64,000 bases of DNA from the NCBI GenBank assembly GCA_900642245.1, contig CAAAJI010000021.1, positions 208,038-272,037 of the forward strand, read 5' to 3'. Shown one piece after another: positions 32,533 through 45,288 of the stretch (the stretch's first letter is position 1; each line of letters opens with the position of its first letter). The notes below the pieces were generated by a model, which ran no database searches, was not told the origin of the DNA, and saw nothing but the letters and a program-made list of their open reading frames with translations. The position numbers and the translations under genes were made by a program. The DNA is from Fragilaria radians (lineage: Eukaryota > Bacillariophyta > Fragilariophyceae > Fragilariales > Fragilariaceae).

Positions 32533-35500
32533 AGACAATAAACTCCTTAAAATAGATTTGCAAATTTTCATACATTATGTTAAAATGCTATAATAATTTC
32601 AAGACAGAATTACTTGCCATCGAATGCAATACAAAAGAGGATTATTTTCAATCATCACCATTCAAGGAATACTAAATTTGTACATCGCTTTTCAAGTTAT
32701 ATTGCACCTTGCTTTATCATTCATCAAATTTACATTTCGTTCTTTCAAACATTTAAAACAATGTGATTGACTGAAATCTGGTATAAAGAAACAGGCAATT
32801 AAACGATTCTTACCCCATAAATGCCAGATACAAAGATATTGCCTTCGTTGACTCTTTAGCGATACAATAAAGCATGCACTCCCAGAATATAGACGAAAAG
32901 GGGAATCTGCAACGTATCACCTCGCGTGTACAAAATCCCTTTCATAACTAGCTTCTGGTAAAAAATGACGAAGTAAAAATGATCTTAATGCAGACCTTAC
33001 ATCACTATAGTCAAAAATTACAATAATATATTTTTCAGAGGTGTGATGACGGTTACTTTAAAACTTGGGATAATGGAAGCACAGATTTTTGTGTATATCT
33101 TCTCGGATGCATTCCCTTAGTAGTGAAGTCAAATATAATGACTCAGGTTCAAGCATCTTTATTAAGACCCTTCATACCCTTACTTTATGTGATATTTGAT
33201 CATCCATTTAACACAGTATTTAGCATATCGCTGTCTTTGACATTGCCACTGCAATTCTTTAAATTCAGACATAGTGACTGCTTCTGAATCCATGATCTCT
33301 TTGTCATTGATGCTACCATACTCAAGCTAGAGTCCCTTAGAGGTGTTTCAACGCTTCAATACTTTGGCAGCAAGTATGCCCTTTCTTCCCTTCTCTAAAA
33401 ACTCGCTTAGAAATACTCTTCTCATTCAATAACTTACATCGCCAATGCCAAAAGCATCATCCATGGAGTTGAGATAATTTAGTGATACTCGTTGTACTAT
33501 AACAAAGAAGGGAAAAGAAAATTAGAGGCCCAACGTTGGACGAAGGCGACGAAGTAGGAAAATCATATTTTTCTAGAATCAAAGACCTAGTAGCAAACAA
33601 GTGATTCATAGGATTCTTAATTACTTTGGAGAATATCTCAACACAAGGATTCTCAGTGTTGTCAACAAAGAACAAATAGATTAGCCTTTTTGGGAGACTA
33701 ATTTGCTGGCAATTTCTGCTAAAGGAGTAAAAGAGTTAATATCAATAAAGTGTATGAGTGTATAGCAGTGTTGAAGACGCACTCTTATTACGTCTTTCAA
33801 TCAACTAATACAAAAAAGGAGAAGCGTTTTGCTAAGGAATCACAACCACAAACTTTCTACTGCTATGAAGCAAAGAAAAGAAGTCAAAGAGTCAGATTCT
33901 CCAGGTCATCCGCAATTGTTTATGTTGAAGTATAAGGATTTCAAGAGAAACAAAATGAGTAAATTTATCATTAACACTATACTAGGGTTCAAGTGAACAA
34001 TGTAAAGCTGCTTATTATCATGAAGATGCAGCGCCCAGACATAAGCAGAACAGAATTGGGAGTCAATGAGCTGTTCGTTGGGATGCAGTGAATTTACCAA
34101 TTGGGAAAATACTGCAAGCCATGCTGAAAATGCCTAACAATAAGTCGACATCAAAAGCGGTATGGTCATATCCCACCAACTTAATTTCCTTTTTCTAGCA
34201 ACAGTATTGGATGTTTCGAATACAGATACACAAATGTATCTCATATCTAGTGGAATTAATGTATGTAAGTGAATACTCATAATGCTTCCTGACACTGTTC
34301 AACAATATAGTATGTTCCTACATCCCTACTTCTGGTATGCCTCCCCGTTCTTTAATCTCCAGTGCCATGTCATCTGCTGCTATTGTTGTATGTGAACACT
34401 TCAAGCCTGACTTTGGTCTCAAAAACATCGTACACGTGTCTGAAGGAGAGTCTATTCTAATTGGTGGAAATGGCAGGGTGTACACTATGCCTTCACCAGT
34501 ACTCAGTAGACAGGAAGTAATTGGGTGATAGATATTCAAAAATACTTTGCGAGAAATGGCATTGAACTATTTTGAAGAATATGATGCCCATAGAATCAAA
34601 CCATAATGTATGTATTTAAAAGTCAAGTTTTTCTAAGTCTGTTGTTAGGAGCGTTAGTGACATGCTTTGAATGGCTAAAAGCAATTGGAGACATAAATGC
34701 ATCTATTGACGGGTGTGGCAGAAATGACGAGGAAAAAAGAATATATACCATCCAGGCATTAGAAGCATCTTTGCCCTCTGTATTGGAGGCAAGTTCTTGA
34801 AACGTTTTTTTATAAATGGGTATGCTACCTAGTAAGAGCAACAAGAGCTCAGGAGAAGGAGATTCTTTGTGCCTTAGCAAACTTTTGGGGGAAATTGTTG
34901 TGAAGTTGAATCGACTCCGTGTGAGTTTCACACATAGATGAGTTCAGACTCTGATCATGTCAGAGAAATCGATTCGTTCAAAATTGTTAACGTAGGCAAG
35001 GTATCACTGATTTCTGAGAGAGGAGGAAAATACAACATCATTTGCCACTCCACAATAGTGGAGACTAAACTTGTTGCTCTTCCCACTTCTATACAGATAG
35101 ACACCTGAAACAATTCCTGAAAAAATTATATTGGAGGCAAACCTACTAATGTGAAGAATCTTTTAAAAGAGAGCGTTAGTGGGAGGACAATTAATCTGAT
35201 AGAGTACAGATTAATTGAATTTTAAGTAACTTTAGTTCTATATTAAAGTTGCTTTGAATTTGTCCAAGACTTAGTTAAGATCTAATGCCCGATGATGAAA
35301 CTTGTATTAAATACGAGAAAAATTGATTCCTAATCACTATGGAATGATAACAAAGGCTTGATCTGATAAGTGCTTTTCGGAATGTGCAGTCTGACAAAAG
35401 AGACTTAAATTCTTAAAGGGAAGATATGAAGACGTACATAATCATAGTGCTGAGAGATCCCTTCCTGCATGACCTTTCACTTTCCCTGAAAATATAGGGA

Positions 35501-35638
35501 AATCCGATCTACGTAGTTTTTGATGATTACTGTTAGTTCCTAAATTTTAATTCCATGGTTTAATTGAATACACCAAACTCTTGCTATTAAATTATATTAA
35601 TCAGTCACAATTGGTAGTCTTGAAGTAAAAAGCAAAAA
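32533..35638. other. 3.1-kb intergenic region without supported gene
   Basis: Short frames occur at 34318-34539 (minus), 34337-34528 (plus) and 34606-34800 (plus). The minus-strand peptide (DDMALEIKERGGIPEVGM) looks slightly protein-like but has no partner exons that I can find. No transposon ends, tRNA or other RNA genes were recognised. Confidence 0.4.
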
Positions 35639-38600
35639 TCATTGCTTCTTTGGACTTTTAGTTTTCTTCTTCTTTTTCTTTGGAGACTTCAAGTCATTTG
35701 GTAGTTCTTTTGTTAACACCTTTTCTTTTGCAACTTTAATCATTCCATCGAGTTTCGAATCGATAGTACCGCATAATTGAAGAATGGCTTGAGCATCTGA
35801 ATTGGATTGAAGACTCTGGAGAGCATCTTTCAAGGAAATAAGGGTGTCAGGATGTAGGATAAGATCAGGCTCCTCATTCTTTTCTAGTCTTTGCAATATT
35901 TTTTCAGTAGTCTTGAGCACATCGCGGATTCGCTTAGCCTTTTTCATCTCAGAATCATGGATTGCGTGAACAACACTTTCCAGGTATAATGTATGAATTT
36001 GCTGCATGGACAACAAAGAACGGGTGTTGCTGGTGTCTCCTTGTCTCAAGGATAGATCCTCGTTACTTTCTCTACCTTTCTTCATCGTCACGATAGGAGA
36101 TAATAATCGGAATGATTCGCATTTTAGGAATGGTGACCTTGCGTTTCGAGTTGCCTTACACAAGGCGGGGAACAAGAGAATGGCTGCACTGCTTTCAGTT
36201 GAAGTTAACAACAATTGTGAGTCAAGTAAATATCGATAACACCTTTAACCTTTCAATTTTTGTCTTACCTAGGATGATAAAGAATCACATCATTGAAAAC
36301 AGTTGCTTTTAATCTCGTAGTTCGTTTTGTGGCCCATTCATTGACTAATTCAGAATACGCACTGGATAATGAGGTAAGCTTGTCTTCGTTATTGACCGCT
36401 ATCTTGTACAAGACAAGCAAAGCTGAACTGCAACAGCCAAGTTGATTATCCGATTTCGCTTTCTTCGTCTCAGTCGTTACAGCGTCAAGAAATTCTTGGT
36501 ATTCGATATGGGTCATTTCGGGAAAAGATTTCGCTTTTAACAGCCTCGATTTTAAAAAAGTTGATACCTTCTCAATTAATGTGTTTTTTTCTCCGTCACT
36601 AACAGAAGGCTTCTTTCCAGTACGTGCTCCAGGTACCAAAGATGATTCTAATTGACTCCGAAGCGCTAGCATTTTGACAATAGCACCTTTGACGAACGAA
36701 GGTGTCATTAGCGATTCATACTGTCTTCCAGAATTTGAAAAAAGATTTTCAAGGAGAATTGAGCATCGAACTTGGTTCGTCAACACTTCGCGCTCCATGG
36801 CTTGCTGACCAGCTTTCTTTGCATCCTGCTTCAACTTAATGAGCATAGCGAGAGCTTTGTCAGCCCCAGCATGATGCTCCAGCTCTGGTTCATCTTCGTC
36901 ACTACTTTGAAGCAAAAAGTTTTGAAGGCCACTGGAATCCAAAATCACCTCGTCCTCTTCGTCTGAACGCTCTTCGTCGATTTCCACTGCTTTATTATTG
37001 GAAGATGAAGGTAAGGGATCATCGTCTCCACAAAGTTCAGTATCCATATTATCGTCGTCGTCTTCTTCTGTATCGATTGCTTCTTCATCTTCATCCTCCA
37101 TATCATTCACTCCAATTGAACTGAGGAGAACTCTTAAAAGGTTGTCGTCGAATGGCGAAGGGTCAGGTGTGTGCTGGCCACAGAGCGCAAGAGCACTAAC
37201 CCATGTTGACTTAACTGCTTCTTTCAATAACTTAGGAGAAGCACCTCTAGCTTGAATTTCAGAGCCGAAGGAAGAAGAAAGTATAGCAAGGCAAATTTCG
37301 GCGAGATCAACTAAATGATTTTTTTGACTCTTACTTCCTTTGCCATGAACATTAAGGCCAAGCTGAGAAATGAGGCCATTCTGCACAGAAGCAAGGTCTG
37401 ATATGAACTCCTTGATGGATTGATCAGTTTCTTCTTTTTCTTCGATATCTTTACTTCCAATGTCCTCCTTCAAAGCTTCTGGTTCTCCACAAGTCAGTCG
37501 GTGAAAGTCGAGAACGATTCCCAATGTGGCACATGCCATCATAAATCTGTGTAGCCAACTTTGGTCACTAAGATCTTCATTCTTTGCTATATCGTTCTGC
37601 TTACCAAGTATCTCCCTTATTGCTTTCTCGTGCTCCGATTCAGTTCTGTTGGACGCAGAAATCCCGAATGGTGTACATCCTTTCGACTCTAGTTGAGTCC
37701 ACTTCTCATGGAAGTCTTTCGTCACTTGAAAAAGTCGAGCATCTTTACTTGTGCTTCCACGAGAAACTTTTGGATCCGCTTTCACAAGTATCGGGACACC
37801 TGCTAAGTCAGCGAGAAGCGAAAAAAATCTTGCCGACATAGCCGTTCGAACTTCATGATTACCTGAAGAAGTGTTAACCTTTTGAAGTTTTTTGGCTATG
37901 CTTAAAACAGGGACACTGCTCTTCACTTTCTTCAATGAAGTGCAATCGAAAAATGCGCCCACGAAAAAGAAATCTAAAATGTGACCAATTAAACCAAGAG
38001 TTGAATCGTCGTTACTTTCACTCGTATTCCAACGTAAAATTTTCTTTGCTCCAAGATAAAGCAGGTCAATGTATCCAATTGCATCGTAGGACTTTGAACT
38101 ATCAGCGTTTTGGCATAAGGCTAGGACACGAGCTTGCAAAAAAGTGACATATTCCTTCCACATTTTTATTATTTCTGCTGAAGTGTCCAAAATCATTCCT
38201 TCATCCAATAGCAATAATTTCGTACATGCTCCCGATTTAGTGCGGCTATCGAATCGAGGTTCACAAGTAAGAAAAGCTTTGACGCAGGAAATCCTTCGGT
38301 CAAGATCTTTGGGTGAAATTTCACTTTGTTCCGCAATTGCGTTCAAGGCGTTCAATGCCATGGGTTTGAGAAGATGACTGGCTTGTTTGCCAATTCCAGC
38401 GCAAATTACATCAACAAAAAGCTTCCGAATTATATCGTTTGTCAATACCTTGCTCTGTAGAATGTTACCCTCCAAAAGAAGGCGATAACGTCCTAGCTCT
38501 GGGGAATTGATCGTGCTGCCACATAAAACTTTGACAACTGTCATGGCCAACGCTCGTCGTTCGTGAGTTGCATTGACCCCAGGACTGTCACTAGATTCCA

Positions 38601-39849
38601 CATCCATTCCAAGCAAGGACTTTGTTACAACTTGTTCCATCAGAGCTTGGATGATATCTTGAATTGAGTCTTTTGTACCTTGGAGACTCATCTGTAAGAC
38701 TCGTATTGCGGGTTGCGAATGTTCCCCGTTCGATTCCTTTTTTTTCAATGGAACAGTCAAGCAAAAGCTCCATAAAACATCCCAAACGATGTGCATTCTT
38801 GGTTGTGGCACAGTACTAGTGGAGCCCAAAGCTTTTGCATACTTCTCTATATTTTTTACCGACAAAATAGCTTCCCTCATTCCTTCAGGAAGACGAATGT
38901 TATACTTATGGGCTTGACTTTGTATATAGACACCAATTGCAACTTTTTCAGCTGTATAATCAGCGACATCAATGCCTGATAGGAGTCGACCTAGGATAAT
39001 TTCCGAAATGAGATGCTGTAAAATGTCTTTTGCTGGTTGTGAAGGACAAATTTGAAAAAAGAAATCAAAGAGATGAATAATTGCAAGTGCAGTTGGCTCT
39101 CTCAACCATTTTCGATGATTGTAGAGTTCTACCAAATCTTCCGCAAATCCACAGACAACAAGCTTGAGTCGGTCAAGATGTTGTTCATTATGCTGCGGAG
39201 AAAGCAAAGCACTACGAATGACGCATTGAATTCCAAAGATGCGACCAAAGTAATGATCACGCTCTTCCGATCCCTTCTTTTTCCCAGATATTTCATTTGG
39301 ATCCGTAGCCTTTCGCAATCGACTTCGAATACATTCTGGGATAAATCGTTCCTTATCATCAATATCATTTTGTTCATCTTCTGCTACAAGTCCCTTCAAG
39401 ATTCCATTTTGATTGGAAATATTGAGAAATGATGTCAAAGCAGACGCATATCCCTGACGAGCAGCAGCACGACCAGAGCAAAGGCCTTGCATGAGTCGCC
39501 TCAAGGCATAGGCAGCATCTTTTTCGTTGGCATCTGGACCTATAAGACAATGATTAAGCAGTGCATATGCCGATTGAGCACGATCTGCAGGGTCACTAGA
39601 TGCCAATCCATAAAAAGAGTCAAAAAAGGATATACTTTTTCCCGAGTACGGTTCAGTGTCCTCGATTTCCATATCATCTTTATCAACATCGTCTTGATCT
39701 TTATCTTCATCGGAATCTGCGCTTGAGTTCACTTCCTCCTCCTCTTCCTCCTTCTCTTTTCCTTCTTCTTGTTGTTTCTCTCCTTCATTTAAATTCGGAG
39801 GGAGAATTTTGTCATCCTTTGTTTCCGTAGACTTTCTTTTCCTCGGCAT
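35639..39849 (-). CDS. MYBBP1A/Pol5-family nucleolar protein
   Basis: Two exons, 39849-36269 and 36191-35639, are joined in phase 2 by a 77-nt intron (GTAAGA donor, AAAG acceptor) to give 1,377 residues. I place the start at the ATG at 39849 (MPRKRKSTETK), because the frame upstream has no ATG. After a basic/acidic N-terminal tail comes the family block FFDSFYGLASSDPADRAQSAYALL and GLCSGRAAARQGYASALT, which marks the DNA polymerase phi/MYBBP1A (yeast Pol5) family. A long HEAT-like helical body follows. A very acidic region with runs of D and E comes next (near 37000-37100), then a C-terminal basic tail ending SPKKKKKKTKSPKK. Members are nucleolar and act in rRNA transcription and ribosome assembly, not as polymerases. 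The length fits the family. The acid stretch and basic tail suit nucleolar targeting. Confidence 0.88.
36192..36268 (-). other. Intron of MYBBP1A/Pol5 gene
   Basis: This 77-nt intron on the minus strand has a GTAAGA donor at 36268 and an AG acceptor at 36193-36192. It removes the stop that otherwise ends the large exon and joins ILYHP to SSAAILLFP in phase 2. Confidence 0.75.
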
Positions 39850-41815
39850 GCTTTCAATTTTCAACTTTCCGCTGTCAACAAATCCAATTTCGAAAATTAT
39901 TACTAACTTTTGTGCCCACAAATTTTCCAAAAAGTTGGTTGGTGGTGGTAAAAAAACTGAATACCGGCCATTGAAGTACCGTATTGGGTAAAGAGGATTG
40001 CTTACTGCTCAGTAAAAGTACCCTCCATTTAAAATTATTTGAATTGATCAGTATCGAATGCTTTGAAAATTCTGAATCATGTGAGCCTCATCATGAATGA
40101 AGGCTTTGATAGACGAAAGCCCATATTCTCATCCCTTGCTCCTAAATCTGTGCAAATCCTTGGCTGGCTGGTTAGGATAGTTGAAATATCTCTTATCTTG
40201 ATTATTCTTGAAGTCAATCACAAAATTAACATATCTCTTGTTGCCAAGTAACTCCATTCACATTCCTTCTACTAAAATAGTTGCACATCCGATGTTTTGA
40301 CAACTCTAGCCTAGTTAAATTAAAATACTTTTACATCATTGTGACTATTAACCTTCGTTTTGATTCAAATCTCATTTCAAACTTGCTTCTCAAACATGCA
40401 GTTTATATCGTTATTATCCTGTATCCACGATATGCGCCGACCGTCTTATCCTTAACATCTGATTTGACCATTGGCCGACCCTTCTTTCAGCCAAATAAGT
40501 CTACTTTGTTTGGTTGGTTGTGTGTTAGATGGGAACTGAAAGCGTTTGTAATTGGCTTTTCAGAGTATCGAACACGATCTGATAGAGCTCATAGGTCGTA
40601 GAAGGTAAATCTTATACAGATAGAATACTCCGCTGTACACTTTGAACCCTCACCCAATATCTCACTTCGCAAAGTGACCGGGAGTAACTCAAATGATTTA
40701 CCGGTATGCCAAGAAAATCACTGATTTGGATATTAGTACAGAATCCAATAACTGCTAGAGGTTAAATCTGCTACCCCTCAACTTTACTCTCGGACTTACA
40801 AGTGCCATACAAGTTGCCAATTAAAAGCATGTGCCGGTGCAGTCTTAACCATTGAAAATGAAGGAATATCGGCTGGTATTACTTGATAAGATGAGTTTGA
40901 GTGACAATGATTAAAACGAGAAAATGAAAGAAAGTGAAGACGCTTGTTAGGTTACATTAGGCAAAGACATTGTGGAAGGGGAACAGGACCTGTAATCTGG
41001 AGAAGACTGTATAAAAAATAGCAAGAAGTGCAAGGCCATGTATCACTTATTTTCATACCTAGAATATGGTCATCTTGTCTAAGGCAATAGTATATCAATT
41101 CCAATCTGCGTCATTGAGAAGATAAGGGAAATATTTCCCTGTTTTCATTAGCAACTAATGGTAATTTTAAATCCTTGATGCTTGAAATGTACATTTCGCT
41201 TTATACGATACTAATTTTTCGAGCAAAAGATATCAAGCATTCATTACAACACGGAACACTGCATAATAGCAGTATTCGAATGAAAATTTGCTTAGCATAA
41301 AGATGCATGCCTTTTTGTATGAAATAAAGAAAGAAGCTGTATACTAGCTTAATTGCATACTCTAAAGCTCAACCTAAATCGGATGTATGACAGATTCTAT
41401 TGACTTATCAGTAATACAGTTGAATTTTTACATTGATGATCAAATTCCTCGCTTATGTCATGCTCACTTTTCATGGGGGAAGAAATGATAATAATTGACC
41501 CTAGATCTGACAATTTGTTGTATTTACTGAAGTCATTAGATGTAATTTCCTGTAATCATGACATTGTGTATGTCTTCACATACTTCATAAATTTCCTCAA
41601 GTCATCATACTCTGATGAGTGAAAACGTTCAAGCATAAAATGTATTGTCATCACAACTTAGCAATAATGCTTAGCTTCAATTACATCTGCGGACTTACGT
41701 AATATTTTTTGGTTTGAACTACTACTGCTAGTCGGCACTGCCCTGTAAAATGAGTTCTACGGTGGTGAATTCCAGAGAACACTATCGAACAACGCGATAA
41801 CATTCGTCGCGTGAG
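39850..41815. promoter_or_regulatory. Divergent intergenic region between Pol5-like and glutathione synthetase genes
   Basis: About 2 kb separate two divergent 5' ends, so both promoters must lie here. Short frames at 40063-40251 and 40281-40601 do not resemble known proteins. No defined motif can be named. Confidence 0.35.
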
Positions 41816-43312
41816 ATGCATTTGGAAAGTTGGATTTGCATCGCCCTTTCCTTACAAGTTCCACAATTGGTTCAAAAATCTATAGCAATGAATGATGATG
41901 ATGATATTGCCAAGGCCTCAGCATACTGTGTATCTCATGGCATATTGATGGGGGCTCGAGATCCGGTAACTCGAGTTCCCTTGGGTGATAATATCTTTGA
42001 ACACGCACCATTTTCTTTGTATCCCACCGATTTTCCAAAAGCTGCTCTTGAAAAGGCTTACCGAATGGGCGAACCATTTAACAATATGGTCCATTCAATT
42101 GCATCCGAAAATAATTGGTTATTGAATGATGCCATCCCTACGGCAGCAATCGGAGATCCACAGTTTACAGGGAGATTGGTCGACCTCGCAAAGCAAGTAT
42201 TAAACCAAGGACGACGTCAAAAGGTCGTGCTAGGAATTCTCCGTAGTGACTACATGTTACACCAAACAGATATTCCATTGCAAGTGGAGCTTAACACTAT
42301 CGCAAGTTCCTTTGGATGTTTGTCCAGTAAAGTATCCAACCTGCATCGTGAACTTTGTGACGACGACGAAGGAGTGTTACCTGATAATCATGCTGATCAG
42401 GGAATCGCCAAAGGATTAGCATTAGCTCTACAGGAATATAAACGTCAATACCCAGATTCTTCCAATCCAGTCATTGTCATGGTCGTACAACCAGGTGAGA
42501 CAAATTCTTGTGATCAGAGAGATTTAGAATTTCTCCTCAAAGCCAAATACCATACAACCATGGTGCGACGGACGTTACACGAATTGTCACAATGTTCTCT
42601 CTCGAGTAGACAGGAATTGGAATTGGGAGAAAAATTGACTGCCGGAGTTGTGTACTATCGCGCTGGTTATACACCGGATGATTATCCATCCGAAACAGAA
42701 TGGGCTGGACGTTCCAATGTTGAACACTCAACGGCCATCAAATGTCCAGATGTCTTCTACCATATTGCGGGTGCCAAAAAAGTCCAACAAGCTCTTGCCA
42801 TGCCTGGAATTCTAGATCAATTTACTCGATCAGTGGAAGAATCGACACTTTTACAGTCTTGCTTTGCCAAGCTTTATGCTTTGGGGGAAGGTGACGATAA
42901 AAACATTGTGGATATGGCACTAAAGGATCCCCAAGATTATGTCTTGAAACCTCAACGTGAAGGAGGCGGAAATAATCTATACAATGATGAACTTGTCCAT
43001 GCTCTTCAAACCATGTCTCATACTGAACGTGGTGGCTTCATTTTGATGCAAAAGATTTTGCCCCCACCCGTAGGTGGCTCATTGATACGAAGAGGTAAGG
43101 TGGTATACGAAGGTGAATGTGTTTGTGAGTTGGGAGTATTTGGAGTCACACTACGTGACTATGATGATAAGGACCGAATCCTCATGAATGACGTGGTGGG
43201 ACATATCCTCCGCACAAAGCCAGTGAAGACGGATGAAGGTGGAGTGGCTGCAGGATATGCCTTTTTAAGTTCTCCCAAGTTAGTTTCAACAGATGGTGCG
43301 TCCAAAAAATAA
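41816..43312 (+). CDS. GSS: Glutathione synthetase (eukaryotic type)
   Basis: This enzyme joins gamma-glutamylcysteine and glycine using ATP, the second step of glutathione synthesis. The 498-residue length fits the eukaryotic homodimeric family. The expected blocks are present in order. An N-terminal helix with HGILMGAR is first. LGILRSDYMLHQ with QVELNTIASSFG (about 140-170) follows, in the substrate-binding region. VYYRAGYTPDDYPSETEW comes next, then DYVLKPQREGGGNNLY (about 376-391), the glycine-rich ATP-binding loop. A C-terminal GGVAAGYAFLSSPK is the final substrate-lid region. The ATG at 41816 is in a good position, and the alternative Met before NDDDD (41888) would remove part of the first helix. 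No targeting peptide is evident, so cytosolic location is likely. An AATAAA at 43401 may be its poly-A signal. The gene is intronless here. Confidence 0.93.
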   Translation: MHLESWICIALSLQVPQLVQKSIAMNDDDDIAKASAYCVSHGILMGARDPVTRVPLGDNIFEHAPFSLYPTDFPKAALEKAYRMGEPFNNMVHSIASENNWLLNDAIPTAAIGDPQFTGRLVDLAKQVLNQGRRQKVVLGILRSDYMLHQTDIPLQVELNTIASSFGCLSSKVSNLHRELCDDDEGVLPDNHADQGIAKGLALALQEYKRQYPDSSNPVIVMVVQPGETNSCDQRDLEFLLKAKYHTTMVRRTLHELSQCSLSSRQELELGEKLTAGVVYYRAGYTPDDYPSETEWAGRSNVEHSTAIKCPDVFYHIAGAKKVQQALAMPGILDQFTRSVEESTLLQSCFAKLYALGEGDDKNIVDMALKDPQDYVLKPQREGGGNNLYNDELVHALQTMSHTERGGFILMQKILPPPVGGSLIRRGKVVYEGECVCELGVFGVTLRDYDDKDRILMNDVVGHILRTKPVKTDEGGVAAGYAFLSSPKLVSTDGASKK

Positions 43313-44283
43313 ATGAGAACCATGCTTAAGGCAGCATTTGCTCGTAGTTATGATTCCATAATACTCTTATTAGATCAAATGGACATATATGTCACTGTAG
43401 AATAAATACAACATGATGGGTAGCGTGAAATTCGATTTTACAATCCTAGATATTTAGTTGCCATCAATGATCTTCCCTAAAAACGGAGGGCTTAAAAAAA
43501 AACTAAAGAATTCCCAGTATTCTTTGCTACGATACTTCCTTCAAATCTAACTTACAAAATTTGATGGAGATAGCCACCTAGGGCAGAATTTCCATTCTGT
43601 CAACAATTGGATACTAGGCTGTCTTCTTCTACGCTGACTCAAACTTGTATTTACTTTAATTTGCTCACTTTCTTTTTTCATCCTGTTTGACATTTCATAT
43701 GTCTACAATACATGATCCACACTTTCCAGAGGCATGAAGCAGGACATGGAATTTAGTACCATGATGTTGATATTGGTCTATACCACTGCTTGACTGTACT
43801 CATGATCTTTGATCTTATCCATAGTTGCAATAATCTTGTTGCTTGGAACATTTGAATTTAATTGTGAATAATGATTTGTGCTTCTCAACTTCCCTCGTCA
43901 TTGCTTTTCGGTGGTGTTTTTGAGCCTAGACAAGGCAAATTTAATGTAGCATGACTTCATGTAGACAAAACACAATGTGCCTGGCCTCTACGTAAGTGGT
44001 GTAGGTTCATTAGAGATACCCAAGCTGTTGATGTGATGCCTATTACCAACGTCAGGAATGACGTTTTAAATTATGAATTGTTCTTGATTATGTTCTCAAA
44101 ATGTTCAAGATGGTAGATTGTCTTATGTTGACGCATTGTTAAATGGTTCCTACAAAGATGTATTCACACCTACAAAACTCAGTGATATATGATTATCTCA
44201 GGTAAAACGATTCGATGCTGAAGAAAAAGAATACATGACAATAAAAAAAGAAAGGACTTAAAATCACAAAATTGTCGTCAATC
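43313..44283. other. Convergent intergenic region
   Basis: This stretch lies between the 3' ends of the glutathione synthetase gene and the minus-strand ankyrin gene. An AATAAA is at 43401-43406. No other supported feature was found. Confidence 0.45.
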
Positions 44284-45288
44284 CTATTTTCTTGAATCCA
44301 GTCCAGTAATTGAATGGCTGCTACCAGCAAGAGCATTATTCATACAATCCGAATTAAGGGTCACAGTGCTAGAAAGAAGTAAGAGTTCCTTTCGTATTTC
44401 ATCCATCGAAAGGAGTAACGTTTCGTAGCGTTGTTGCACTCCTTCCAGATATTTCTTTTTCATTCTAGATTTCATCATCCTCATTTCTTCGTTGTCATTT
44501 CTACTGGTAACACTGCCATTGACGGTGCTCTTTTGATCCAAGTAGGTTATTCCCATCAACATCACCACCTCATTGGTAAGAATTTGAATGCGCTCCTCAA
44601 GTTTTGTCTGTATTTGTTCATTGGCCGTGACGCGTTCCATCCATTTTGCCTCTAATGCAGATAAATTTGAAATTATTTGTTGCTGGTTCCTAACGCTCGG
44701 CTCCAGTTGTTTTTGAATGTATTGATGTAAGGCATTCCGTCTCTCATGCGATGATCGCAGGCCTTCTTGAAGCTTAAGCATCTTGTCTTTGAGCTGCTGT
44801 TTTCGTTTTTGCATTTTATAGTTGTATTCTTCTTTTTCGACGTCTTCAATCCAACATGCAGTGGGTCGGCATAACGCCTCTCGGCTCATATCATGCCGTT
44901 GATTTGGAAAATCAGACGGCAGCTTACCTTCACTGTCGTGCTGCTCCAACACCTCTGGGCACGCTCTTATTAGGGCTACAAGAATGGAAGGATGGGTATC
45001 CTTCTGCTGGGCTGCAAGATGCAATGGTGTGGCACCTAGTCGTCCAAAGTGCATTGCAGCTTCGGGATATGCATGCAACAAGGACATGACAATGGATTCC
45101 GGTGCCTTACATTCGATTGCTAGGTGCAGAGCGAAATCTTGATTGACAAGTTGCATAGCCATGGATTGGCCAGATTCTGATTCTAAAGCAGCATGTACAG
45201 CATTCCAATCCATTTGAATTATGCTTTGGAAAAAAGTCGAGCTAGAGACGCTGCTTGGACTCCTGCGTTCAGGTGGATGTTTCGACAT
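44284..45288 (-). CDS. Ankyrin-repeat and coiled-coil protein
   Basis: This is a 334-residue protein. Residues about 20-140 contain ankyrin-type repeats (NQDFALHLAIECKAPESIV, then GRLGATPLHLAAQQKDTHPSIL, then HDSEGKLPSDF). The HAYPEAAMHFG linker is of a style common in diatom ankyrin proteins. Residues about 150-240 and 260-310 are charged and heptad-rich (KRKQQLKDKMLKLQEGL, then RMKKKYLEGVQQRYETLLL), predicting coiled coils. No catalytic motif, signal peptide or membrane span is present. It is presumably a scaffold or adaptor with an unknown partner. The ATG at 45288 is well placed, with MSKHPPERRSPSS giving a disordered N-terminus. Confidence 0.8.
   Translation of the reverse strand: MSKHPPERRSPSSVSSSTFFQSIIQMDWNAVHAALESESGQSMAMQLVNQDFALHLAIECKAPESIVMSLLHAYPEAAMHFGRLGATPLHLAAQQKDTHPSILVALIRACPEVLEQHDSEGKLPSDFPNQRHDMSREALCRPTACWIEDVEKEEYNYKMQKRKQQLKDKMLKLQEGLRSSHERRNALHQYIQKQLEPSVRNQQQIISNLSALEAKWMERVTANEQIQTKLEERIQILTNEVVMLMGITYLDQKSTVNGSVTSRNDNEEMRMMKSRMKKKYLEGVQQRYETLLLSMDEIRKELLLLSSTVTLNSDCMNNALAGSSHSITGLDSRK

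Noticed and set aside
34318..34539. Minus-strand frame ending EIKERGGIPEVGM
   Set aside because: Slightly protein-like but short, with no neighbouring exons or known domain.
39850..39930. 27-residue N-terminal extension of the Pol5-like protein
   Set aside because: The extended frame begins at a TTG. The ATG at 39849 starts a basic sequence typical of the family, so the upstream part is treated as untranslated.
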